Source of the DNA: Actinoplanes flavus
Lineage (GTDB): Bacteria > Actinomycetota > Actinomycetes > Mycobacteriales > Micromonosporaceae
NCBI RefSeq assembly: GCF_017592555.1
Contig: NZ_JAGFNS010000001.1
Coordinates: 608,819-672,595, forward strand
DNA length: 63,777 bases
Direction: 5' to 3'
Shown: piece by piece, positions 25,333 through 32,456 of the stretch
Numbering within the stretch: position 1 is the stretch's first letter
Layout: the number at the start of each line of letters is the position of its first letter
The notes under the pieces: generated by a model
What the model was told of the DNA's origin: nothing
The model's database searches: none
The model's input: the letters and a program-made list of their open reading frames with translations, nothing else
Program-made: the position numbers and the translations under genes

Positions 25333-25350
25333 TTGTACCGCAGGGTACAA
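25333..25350 (-). promoter_or_regulatory. TTGTACC-N4-GGTACAA palindrome upstream of the second whiB
   Basis: There are perfect 7-bp arms with a 4-bp spacer (TTGTACCGCAGGGTACAA on the plus strand). A minus-strand TTGTTC about 18 nt before TACAAA would place this palindrome over a -10. Candidate operator; the regulator is unknown. Confidence 0.5.
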
Positions 25351-25443
25351 GATCAGAACAAGGGGGTGATCTATCTTGAAACAAAGTTGGCCAACGAGAA
25401 TGGCCACATAAACCGACAAAGACCTTCGTTGATCTTCACATGT

Positions 25444-26121
25444 TCAAAAAAGCGTTACCTGCGGATCGGGTTCGATCAACTGTGGTCCGTTGTTGCGCAC
25501 ATTGCCGACTGTCGGGCCGACCGGACGGATCTCGATGGCTTCCAGTTCCGGTACGGACGGCGGGCGCAGCAACCGCTCCGGCTCGCCACCACCGGCCAGC
25601 CAGTCCGCCCACCGCTCGGGCGGCAGGATGAGCGGCATGCGGTCGTGCACCTTGGCCAGGCCGCCGAGCGCCGCGGTGGTGACCACACTGCACGTGAGCA
25701 CCGACTCCGGACCCCAGGCCGACCAGAGACCGGCGAAGGCCAGCGGCGACCCGTCCGCCGGCGTCATGTAGAACGCCTGCTTCTCCTTGCCGTCGCGGAC
25801 CCACTCGAACCAGCCGTCGGCCGGGACCAGACAGCGCCGCTTGGCGAACGACGGGGCGAACGAGCGCATCTCGGCGACCGTCTCGGCACGCGCGTTGATC
25901 ATGCGGGCGCCGATCTTCAGGTCCTTCGCCCAGTGCGGGACCAGACCCCAGCGGGCGGTGTCCAGCACCCGGCCCTCGTGCTCCTTCGACATCCGGATCA
26001 GCGGGACCGGGTCGGTGGGTGCGACGTTCCAGCTCGCGCGCAGCGGCTCGGCCACGTCCACGGCCTCGAACAGCCTGGTGAGGTCCGCGTTGCTCCGGGT
26101 GGTCGCGTATCGCCCGCACAT
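25444..26121 (-). CDS. SRAP / HMCES-YedK family abasic-site protein
   Basis: This 225-residue SOS-response-associated-peptidase-fold protein starts MCGRYA. Cys2 forms the covalent crosslink to abasic sites in single-stranded DNA after Met removal. NARAETV, the RCLVPADGWFEW segment and VHDRMPLIL are family signatures. The start is fixed by Cys2. A LexA-box-like sequence lies 22 nt upstream. It probably protects abasic sites during replication stress. Confidence 0.95.
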   Translation of the reverse strand: MCGRYATTRSNADLTRLFEAVDVAEPLRASWNVAPTDPVPLIRMSKEHEGRVLDTARWGLVPHWAKDLKIGARMINARAETVAEMRSFAPSFAKRRCLVPADGWFEWVRDGKEKQAFYMTPADGSPLAFAGLWSAWGPESVLTCSVVTTAALGGLAKVHDRMPLILPPERWADWLAGGGEPERLLRPPSVPELEAIEIRPVGPTVGNVRNNGPQLIEPDPQVTLF

Positions 26122-26476
26122 GGCCAGCACGGTACGCCGCTTTCGAACACTCGTCCGCCCCGCCACACCTCCGGCCGGCCCTGAGAGCTGTCCCGAGCCC
26201 CGGATCACCCCTGGGAGCCGGCCCCGGAGATCCAGCCGGCCCTGAGCGCTGTCCCGAAGCCCGGAAACAGCCCTGAGATCCAGCCGCGGGGATCCGGCTG
26301 GGTGTGGGGGGCTGTCTCGAGCCCCGGAACAGCCCTGGAGCCGGGTGCGGGATCCGGCCGGGTGTGGGGCCGTTTCGGCGTCGTCGAGACAGCGGACCCG
26401 CCCAGCCGGGTGACGCACGTCCCGGGAGGCGGGAAGGCGGGCCGGAACCGTCGTACGGCGGCGGCAGAATGGCGGC
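26122..26476. repeat. Intergenic region with degenerate repeats
   Basis: This 355-bp non-coding stretch lies between the divergent SRAP and aroA genes. Variants of CCTGAGAGCTGTCCCGAGCC appear at about 26174-26204, 26235-26265 and 26309-26330. The LexA-like site is at 26143-26158. No gene was seen. Confidence 0.6.
26143..26158 (-). promoter_or_regulatory. Imperfect LexA (SOS) box before the SRAP gene
   Basis: TCGAACACTCGTCCGC matches the actinobacterial SOS box TCGAAC-N4-GTTCGA with one perfect half-site and a 4/6 second half. It is 22 nt upstream of the SRAP start. Confidence 0.4.
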
Positions 26477-27760
26477 GTGACTGCAGAACCCCGTCCCTGG
26501 CTCGCCCCGACCGCCACCGGCCCGGTCACCACGACCGTGCGGCTGCCCGGCTCCAAGTCGATGACCGCCCGCGCCCTGATCCTCGCCGCGCTGGCCGACG
26601 GCCCCTCGGAGATCGAGGCGCCGCTGCGGGCCCGGGACACCGTGCTGATGGCGGCCGGCCTGCGTGCGCTCGGCGTCGAGGTGGACACGTCGGCCGACGA
26701 CCGGTGGACCGTGACCCCCGGCCCCCTGCGCGGCCCGGCCCGGGTGGACGTGGGGCTGGCCGGCACCATCACCCGGTTCCTGCCGCCGGCCGCCGCGCTG
26801 GCCGAGGGCACGGTCGAGTTCGACGGCGACCCGCACATGCGCAAGCGGCCGCTGCGCCCGATCGTCGCGGCGCTGCGCTCGCTCGGCGTGACGGTGGACG
26901 CCTCACCGATCGACGGCCTGCCGCTGACCGTGCACGGCACCGGCGTGGTGGAGGGCGGCGAGGCGGTGATCGACGCCTCGGCGTCCAGCCAGTTCGTCTC
27001 CGGCCTGCTGCTGTCCGCGGCCCGGTTCGCCAAGGGGCTGACCCTGCGGCACGAGGGCCCGCCGGTGCCGTCCGCGCCGCACCTGCGGATGACGGCGCAC
27101 ATGCTGCGGGCCGCCGGCGCGGTGGTCGACGACGGCGTGGCCGACGTGTGGCGGGTCGAGCCGGGTCCGCTGCACGGCCGCACGTGGGTCATCGAGCCCG
27201 ACCTGTCCGGGGCGGCGCCGTTCTTCGCGGCGGCCGCGGTCACCGGCGGCGCCGTCACGCTGGCCGGCTGGCCGGCCGACAGCTGGCAGCCGGTCGACCA
27301 GGCGATCGGCATCTTCCGGGCGCTGGGCGCCGAGGTCACCCGGTCCGCCGGGGGGCTGACCGTGCGGGGCACCGGCACGCTGCGCGGCATCACCGCCGAC
27401 CTCTCCGAGGTGGGCGAGCTGACCCCGGTGGTGGCGGCGCTGGCCGCGCTCGCCGAGGGGCCGTCCGAGCTGCGCGGGGTGGAGCACATCCGGGGCCACG
27501 AGACCGACCGGATCACCGCCCTCGCCACCGAGCTGGGCAAGGTCGGCGCCGAGGTGACCGAGTTCCGCGACGGGCTGCGCATCGTCCCCGGGCCGCCGCG
27601 CGGGGCCACCTTCGAGACGTACGCGGACCATCGGATGGCGCACGCCGCGGCGGTAATCGGGCTCGCCGTGCCGGGCGTCCACCTGACCGACGTAGGTTGT
27701 ACGTCGAAGACGTTGCCCGAGTTCCCGGAACTCTGGGCGGGACTCGTGGCGAGGAGCTAG
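26477..27760 (+). CDS. aroA: 3-phosphoshikimate 1-carboxyvinyltransferase (EPSP synthase)
   Basis: AroA condenses shikimate-3-phosphate and PEP in aromatic amino-acid synthesis. The 427-residue protein has LPGSKSMTARALILAAL (phosphate-binding; the usual Asn before R is Ala), GLAGTITRFLPP, the DPHMRKRPLRP segment, SSQFVSGLLLS and the catalytic Asp region LSGAAPFFAAA. GTG 26477 is the start. Its last codons overlap the ribosome-binding site of rsgA (GAGGAG), indicating coupling. Confidence 0.96.
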   Translation: MTAEPRPWLAPTATGPVTTTVRLPGSKSMTARALILAALADGPSEIEAPLRARDTVLMAAGLRALGVEVDTSADDRWTVTPGPLRGPARVDVGLAGTITRFLPPAAALAEGTVEFDGDPHMRKRPLRPIVAALRSLGVTVDASPIDGLPLTVHGTGVVEGGEAVIDASASSQFVSGLLLSAARFAKGLTLRHEGPPVPSAPHLRMTAHMLRAAGAVVDDGVADVWRVEPGPLHGRTWVIEPDLSGAAPFFAAAAVTGGAVTLAGWPADSWQPVDQAIGIFRALGAEVTRSAGGLTVRGTGTLRGITADLSEVGELTPVVAALAALAEGPSELRGVEHIRGHETDRITALATELGKVGAEVTEFRDGLRIVPGPPRGATFETYADHRMAHAAAVIGLAVPGVHLTDVGCTSKTLPEFPELWAGLVARS

Positions 27761-27762
27761 AT

Positions 27763-28824
27763 CTGCCAGCGCGTAAACGGGAGTACGACGAGGACGACGT
27801 CCGGATCCGGCCGGGCAAGTCGTCCCGTCCGCGTACCCGGACCCGCCCGAAGCACGACGACGCGGTCGACGCCCTGGTCATCACGGTCGACCGGGGCCGG
27901 TACGGCTGCGTCCGCGAGGACGGCGGCGGCACCGAGGTGATCACCGCGATGCGGGCCCGCGAGCTGGGCCGCAAGTCGGTGGTGGTGGGTGACCGGGTGG
28001 CCCTGGTCGGCGACGTCTCGGGGGCGCCCGGCGCGCTGGCCCGGATCGTCCGGATCAGCGACCGCACGTCGGTGCTCCGCCGGACGGCGGACGACGACGA
28101 CACCACCCCGGAGGGCCGGCTGGAGCGGGTCGTGGTGGCCAACGCGGACCAGCTGGTGATCGTCAGCGCGTTGTCCGACCCGCCGCCGCGGACCGGTTTC
28201 ATCGACCGCTGTCTGGTGGCGGCGTACGACGCGGACGTGGAACCGCTGCTCTGCCTCACCAAGGCCGACCTGGCCGGGCCGGAGGGTGTGCTCGGGTACT
28301 ACGCCGAACTGGACCTGCCGCACGTGCAGGTCCGGCCGGGCAGCGACCTGGCGGAGCTGCGCACCCGGCTGGCCGGCCGCATCTCGGTGCTGGTCGGGCA
28401 CTCCGGCGTGGGCAAGTCGACGCTGGTCAACCGTCTGGTGCCGGACGCGTTGCGGGCGGTCGGCGCGGTCAGCGCGATCGGCAAGGGGCGGCACACCTCG
28501 ACCAGCGCGGTGGCGTTGCGCCTGCCGGCGGTCGGCCGCTCCCGGCGGGACCCGGGCTGGATCGTCGACACTCCCGGTATCCGCAGTTTCGGGCTGGCGC
28601 ACGTGAGCGCGGAGAGCCTGCTGCACGGGTTCCCGGACCTGGTCGAGGGCACGCTGGAGGATCAGCCGAACTGCGGGCACACCGCCGCCGACGTGGACTG
28701 CCGGCTGGACGCCTGGGTGGCCGAGGGGAAGGCCGACGAGCGCCGCCTGGCGTCGTACCGTCGCCTGCTGGCCTCGCGTGCCGGCGAGGGTGACGTGCGG
28801 GACCAGCCGGCCGAGGAGATCTGA
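27763..28824 (+). CDS. rsgA: Small-ribosomal-subunit assembly GTPase RsgA, probable CTG start
   Basis: RsgA is a circularly permuted GTPase for 30S maturation. The protein has an OB-fold N-terminal domain, G4 (LCLTKADL) before G1 (VGHSGVGKSTLVN), GIRSFGL as the G3-linked region, and a C-terminal zinc knuckle (PNCGHTAADVDC). The homologous N terminus is (x)PARKREYDEDDVR. No ATG or GTG exists in frame near it. CTG 27763 has GAGGAG 6 nt upstream, and TTG 27697 is the only alternative nearby. Translated from CTG it has 353 residues. It begins 3 nt after the aroA stop. Confidence 0.9.
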   Translation: MPARKREYDEDDVRIRPGKSSRPRTRTRPKHDDAVDALVITVDRGRYGCVREDGGGTEVITAMRARELGRKSVVVGDRVALVGDVSGAPGALARIVRISDRTSVLRRTADDDDTTPEGRLERVVVANADQLVIVSALSDPPPRTGFIDRCLVAAYDADVEPLLCLTKADLAGPEGVLGYYAELDLPHVQVRPGSDLAELRTRLAGRISVLVGHSGVGKSTLVNRLVPDALRAVGAVSAIGKGRHTSTSAVALRLPAVGRSRRDPGWIVDTPGIRSFGLAHVSAESLLHGFPDLVEGTLEDQPNCGHTAADVDCRLDAWVAEGKADERRLASYRRLLASRAGEGDVRDQPAEEI

Positions 28825-28985
28825 TGCCGGCCATGCCGGCGACGGTGACGTGCGGGACCAGCCGGCCGAGGAGATCTGATGCCGGCCATGCCGGCGACGG
28901 TGACGTGCGGGACCAGCCGGCCGAGGAGAGCTGATGCCGGCCACGCCGGTGAGGGTGACGTGCGGGACCGGCCTGCGGAGAGAAT
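28780..28985 (+). repeat. 55-bp tandem repeat seeded from the rsgA 3' end
   Basis: Copies lie at 28780-28834, 28835-28889 and 28890-28944, with a partial fourth to about 28985. The first contains the last codons and stop of rsgA, and copies 2-3 keep the same sequence with one or few changes. The rsgA product itself is not lengthened because the stop is in copy 1. Confidence 0.9.
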
Positions 28986-29047
28986 CTGATCTTGGAAAGC
29001 GGGAAACCCGGCGCGCTGACCGGCGCCGGATGGGCTAGCTTTTCGGC

Positions 29048-29848
29048 ATGGCCGGATATGCCGACGACCTTGCGCTTGCCCACGTTCTCGCCGACTCGGC
29101 CGACACCATCTCGATGGCCCGGTTCCGCGCGCTCGACCTGAGGGTGGAGTCGAAACCGGATCTCACCCCGGTGTCCGACGCGGACACCGCGGTGGAGAAG
29201 GCGATCCGCGCCACGCTGGCCCGGGCGCGGCCCCGGGACGGGGTGCTGGGCGAGGAGTTCGGCCGGTCGGCCGCGGCGGCCGGGCCGGGCAGCCGCTACT
29301 GGGTGATCGACCCGATCGACGGGACGAAGAACTTCGTCCGCGGCGTACCGATCTGGGCCACCCTGATCGCGCTGATGGAGGGTGACACCCCGGTCGTCGG
29401 CCTGGTGTCCGCGCCGGCCCTGGGCCGGCGCTGGTGGGCCGGTCGCGGTCTGGGCGCGTTCGCCGGGAAGAACCAGCACTCGGCGACCCGGATCAACGTC
29501 TCCGAGGTGCGCCGGATGACCGACGCCAGCTTCTGCTACGCGAGCCTGAACGGCTGGGCCGACATCGGCCGCCTGGACCAGATGATGGACATCCTGCTCG
29601 GCGTGTGGCGCAGCCGTGCCTACGGCGACTTCTACGGCTACATGCTGCTGGCCGAGGGCGCGCTGGACGCGATGGCCGAGCCGGAGCTGTCGCTGTGGGA
29701 CATGGCGGCGCTGATCCCGATCGTGACCGAGGCGGGCGGCCGGATCACCGATCTGGACGGGCGGCCGACCGCCGACAAGAGCTCGGTGATCGGCACGAAC
29801 GGGCTGCTGCACGAGAGCGTGCTGACCGCGCTGGCCCGCCGGAGCTGA
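29048..29848 (+). CDS. hisN: Histidinol-phosphatase (inositol-monophosphatase-like)
   Basis: This 266-residue protein of the IMPase fold has the metal-binding motifs GEEF, WVIDPIDGTKNF (about residue 84) and ELSLWDMAALIPIVTEAGG. The aroA-rsgA-hisN order is conserved in actinobacteria, where this clade is histidinol-phosphate phosphatase (HisN), the penultimate histidine step. Activity on other sugar phosphates cannot be excluded. ATG 29048; the tandem repeats lie just upstream. Confidence 0.88.
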   Translation: MAGYADDLALAHVLADSADTISMARFRALDLRVESKPDLTPVSDADTAVEKAIRATLARARPRDGVLGEEFGRSAAAAGPGSRYWVIDPIDGTKNFVRGVPIWATLIALMEGDTPVVGLVSAPALGRRWWAGRGLGAFAGKNQHSATRINVSEVRRMTDASFCYASLNGWADIGRLDQMMDILLGVWRSRAYGDFYGYMLLAEGALDAMAEPELSLWDMAALIPIVTEAGGRITDLDGRPTADKSSVIGTNGLLHESVLTALARRS

Positions 29849-29991
29849 TCCGCTCTTTCCGGCATACACGTCCCGGGCCGGGGTACCACCTCGGACATGT
29901 CCGTCGTAGCGCCCTTTGCGGCTGACCGCGGCACCGGATCCTCACGCGCCGAAATGCGAGGACGGGACGTGTTATGCACAATGGAGCGATC

Positions 29992-30708
29992 ATGCCGAGC
30001 GAGGTTCGTCACCGGGTGGACCGCGACCATGACTATCCGCTGGTCCGGATCACCGGAGTGCTCGACGACGACACCGCCGCGCCGATCCGCGCGGCGATAC
30101 TCGCCGTGCTCGCCACCCAGCCCGAGGCACTCGTGGTCGACGTGGCGGACCTGCGGGTGTCCCGGGCCGCCGCGGTGGGTGTACTGCGCGAGATCCGCGA
30201 GGAGACCCGGGAGTGGCCGGGCAGCCACCTGATGCTCTGCGACCCGGCCGACACACCGGCCTGGCGCGCCACCGGGTGGCCGATCTGGCCCGATCCGGCC
30301 GGCGCCTTCGCGGCCCTGGGTCCGCCGGCCACCGATCACCGGGCCGCCCTGGACCTGGATCCGGTGCCGGGCGCGGCCCGGTCCGCCCGCGAGATGATCA
30401 CCGAGGCGTGCGGGCGCTGGGAGCGGCCCCACCTGGCCGGCAGCGCCTGCATCGTGGCGACCGAGATGGTCAACAACGTGGTGGCGCACGCCGGTACGCC
30501 GATGCGGGTCCTGCTGGCGCTGCACGGCGCGACGATGGACGTGGCGGTCCGCGACGGCTCCCCCGTGCCGCCGCGCTTCACCGGGCCGGTGCCGGTCACC
30601 TCGTACGGTGGCCGTGGCCTGTTGTTGATCGACGCGGTCGCGGCCCGCTGGGGCCATCTGGAGCTGCCCGACGGCAAGGTCGTCTGGGCTCGCCTCGACG
30701 GGGCATGA
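29992..30708 (+). CDS. STAS-HATPase fusion, anti-sigma/anti-anti-sigma type regulator
   Basis: In this 238-residue protein, residues about 1-100 resemble a STAS domain (YPLVRITGVLDDDTAAPIRAAIL, LVVDVADLRVSRAAAVGVL). Residues about 110-238 form an RsbW-type ATPase with the N-box ATEMVNNVVAHAG and the G-box YGGRGLLLIDAVAARWG. It fuses the two partner types of the RsbV/RsbW switch in one chain. ATG 29992 has GGAG 5 nt upstream; ATG 29974 is an alternative. No sigma gene is adjacent. Confidence 0.85.
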   Translation: MPSEVRHRVDRDHDYPLVRITGVLDDDTAAPIRAAILAVLATQPEALVVDVADLRVSRAAAVGVLREIREETREWPGSHLMLCDPADTPAWRATGWPIWPDPAGAFAALGPPATDHRAALDLDPVPGAARSAREMITEACGRWERPHLAGSACIVATEMVNNVVAHAGTPMRVLLALHGATMDVAVRDGSPVPPRFTGPVPVTSYGGRGLLLIDAVAARWGHLELPDGKVVWARLDGA

Positions 30709-30737
30709 GCCGCCCCCGGGGTGGGTAGTCAACGGGC

Positions 30738-31295
30738 ATGCGAGACAACGACTACCCGGCTGAGGTCATCGATCCGGAGGCCTCCGGACTGCCGGACACC
30801 GCCGATGACGATTCGACCGCGTACGACGAGGTGAACAGCCCGCGGTGGAGTGACGGCCCGGACCCGGCCGCGCTCGCCGGCACCGGACCGGGTGGGTCGA
30901 ACCGGTTCGGCGACACCGCCGAGGAGCAGCGCCGGGGCGAGTCGCTGGACCGCCGGCTGCGCCAGGAGGAACCGGACTTCGGGGCCGAGCCGGCCAACCC
31001 GCCGCGCCGTGACCCGCTGGACGAGACGGTCGAGGATCCGGAGCGGCGTGACCTGGACCGGGACGTGTGGGGCCAGGGCCCGACGTCGGATCCACGGTCG
31101 CCGATCTCGCTCTACGACGACGGCCAGCTGGACGACGACGATCCGCGCCGGGTGGGCCGTCTGGTCGCGCCGGACAACGGTTCCGGTTGGGACGACGAGG
31201 CGGACAGCATCGCCTACGACGCGGGCGCGGCCGGTGGCGGCGCGAGCGCGGAGGAGCTGGCGATGCACGAGACCCGTGCCCCGGACTACGACTAG
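30738..31295 (+). CDS. DUF5709-like acidic hydrophilic protein
   Basis: This 185-residue protein is highly charged and Asp/Glu/Gly/Pro-rich, probably disordered, with the segment RFGDTAEEQRRGESLDRRLRQEEPD that I associate with DUF5709. It has no signal peptide or membrane helix. Such proteins are often stress-induced in actinomycetes. The function is unknown. It lies 29 nt after the STAS-HATPase gene, probably in the same unit. Confidence 0.75.
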   Translation: MRDNDYPAEVIDPEASGLPDTADDDSTAYDEVNSPRWSDGPDPAALAGTGPGGSNRFGDTAEEQRRGESLDRRLRQEEPDFGAEPANPPRRDPLDETVEDPERRDLDRDVWGQGPTSDPRSPISLYDDGQLDDDDPRRVGRLVAPDNGSGWDDEADSIAYDAGAAGGGASAEELAMHETRAPDYD

Positions 31296-31381
31296 ATCGT
31301 AAATTTCTCCGCGAAAGACTTGCTGTTAGCGCTCCCAGGTCAGCACAGTGCACCCTGCTGATCCGAGTGGGGGGTAGTTCG

Positions 31382-32137
31382 ATGCTGAGCGGGAGCCTGC
31401 GGCGCGCGCTGGCCGCGGCCGTGGTGGTCGTCTCCGGGGCGGCGGCGGTGACGGTGACGCCCACCGCCGCCGTGGCCGGGACGAACCGCGTGGTGTTCCG
31501 CGACGATTTCTCCGGCGACCGCGGCGACGCCCCCGACGCCGGCCGCTGGGACAACGGCGGCGGCCGCCGGACCTCCGCCTGGCTGGACGGTGACGGGAAC
31601 CTGCTGCTCGGCTCGGCGCTGCGCACCGGGAAGACCTTCGGGCAGGCGTACGGGCGGGCCGAGGCGCGGATCCTGGTGGACCGTGAGGACGGCGGCGGGC
31701 GGCCCCTCGGCGTGCTCGACGGCACCGGGCGGACGCCGGACGGACACGTCGAGGTGCTCGGCTCGGGCCGGGTGGACGGTGACGACTTCCACACGTACGC
31801 CATCGACTGGACCCCGACCACGCTGACCTGGTCGCTGGACGGCCACGCGGTGCTCCGGCTCACCCCGGAGGGGGACACCCGGCCGTACACCTTCGTGCTG
31901 AACCCGTCGTCCGGCGGCTATCGCTCCTCCGGCATGGTGGTCGAAGCGGTCACCGTCACGGTCCGGGAGGCCGCCCCGATCGCGTCGAAGTCCGCGCCGG
32001 CGTGGCGGCCGTTCACCGCCTACCGGTCCGGGGATCTGGTCTCCCAGCGCAACGTCGTCTACCGGGTGCGCGAGCCGCACACGTCCCTGCCCGGCTGGGA
32101 TCCGAGCCTGGTGCCGGCGCTGTTCCTGAAGGTCTGA
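31382..32137 (+). CDS. Secreted GH16-like protein with C-terminal carbohydrate-binding module, catalytic core lost
   Basis: This 251-residue protein has a signal peptide (about residues 1-35, AAAVTVTPTAAVAG) and a shortened GH16 beta-jelly-roll: FRDDFSGDRGDAPDAGRW, GRAEARI and DDFHTYAIDWTPTTLTWSLDG. A C-terminal CBM5/12-type chitin/cellulose-binding module follows (WRPFTAYRSGDLVSQRNVVYRV). The GH16 catalytic E-x-D-x-x-E motif is absent: where it should lie the sequence reads PDGHVEVLGSG. It is more likely a binding protein than an active glucanase. Confidence 0.78.
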   Translation: MLSGSLRRALAAAVVVVSGAAAVTVTPTAAVAGTNRVVFRDDFSGDRGDAPDAGRWDNGGGRRTSAWLDGDGNLLLGSALRTGKTFGQAYGRAEARILVDREDGGGRPLGVLDGTGRTPDGHVEVLGSGRVDGDDFHTYAIDWTPTTLTWSLDGHAVLRLTPEGDTRPYTFVLNPSSGGYRSSGMVVEAVTVTVREAAPIASKSAPAWRPFTAYRSGDLVSQRNVVYRVREPHTSLPGWDPSLVPALFLKV

Positions 32138-32138
32138 C

Positions 32139-32381
32139 TCACCGGCGTTTGCGGCCGCGGGAGATCAGCACGACCACGAGGACGATGATCCCCACCACGA
32201 ACAGGCAGCACAGCACCCCGAGGAAGCCGAAGCCGCTGCGCCGCCCCCGGCGAGCCGCCTCGATCACCATCTCGCCGGTGCCGGTCGACGCCCAGGCCGC
32301 CGCGGGGACCAGCAACGCCATCGTCACGCCGGCCAGCGCCGCGGCGAACCACTTCCTGATCACTGAGGTCATGTCAGCCAT
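32139..32381 (-). CDS. Small secreted/membrane-anchored protein
   Basis: This 80-residue protein has an N-terminal signal-like helix (FAAALAGVTMALLVPAAAWA). A short extracytoplasmic stretch rich in Arg follows, then a C-terminal helix (GVLCCLFVVGIIVLVVVLI) and RGRKRR. The topology resembles a tail-anchored surface peptide. Three ATG codons 9 nt apart (32390, 32381, 32372) leave the exact start uncertain. No family was recognised. Confidence 0.55.
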   Translation of the reverse strand: MADMTSVIRKWFAAALAGVTMALLVPAAAWASTGTGEMVIEAARRGRRSGFGFLGVLCCLFVVGIIVLVVVLISRGRKRR

Positions 32382-32456
32382 GTGCCCCATGCTGACCGAT
32401 GTACGCAACGGGTGAGGGATCGTGTACGGAGTGGTTGCGACCGAAGGGGACGGACG

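Noticed and set aside
26302..28824. Very long frame through aroA antisense-phase into rsgA
   Set aside because: Only the part from about 27763 is homologous to RsgA; the upstream part is an Arg/Gly-rich shadow of aroA.
28469..28944. Minus-strand frame with repeated GRHQISSAGWSRTSPSPA
   Set aside because: It is the reverse reading of the 55-bp tandem repeat and rsgA; no independent support.
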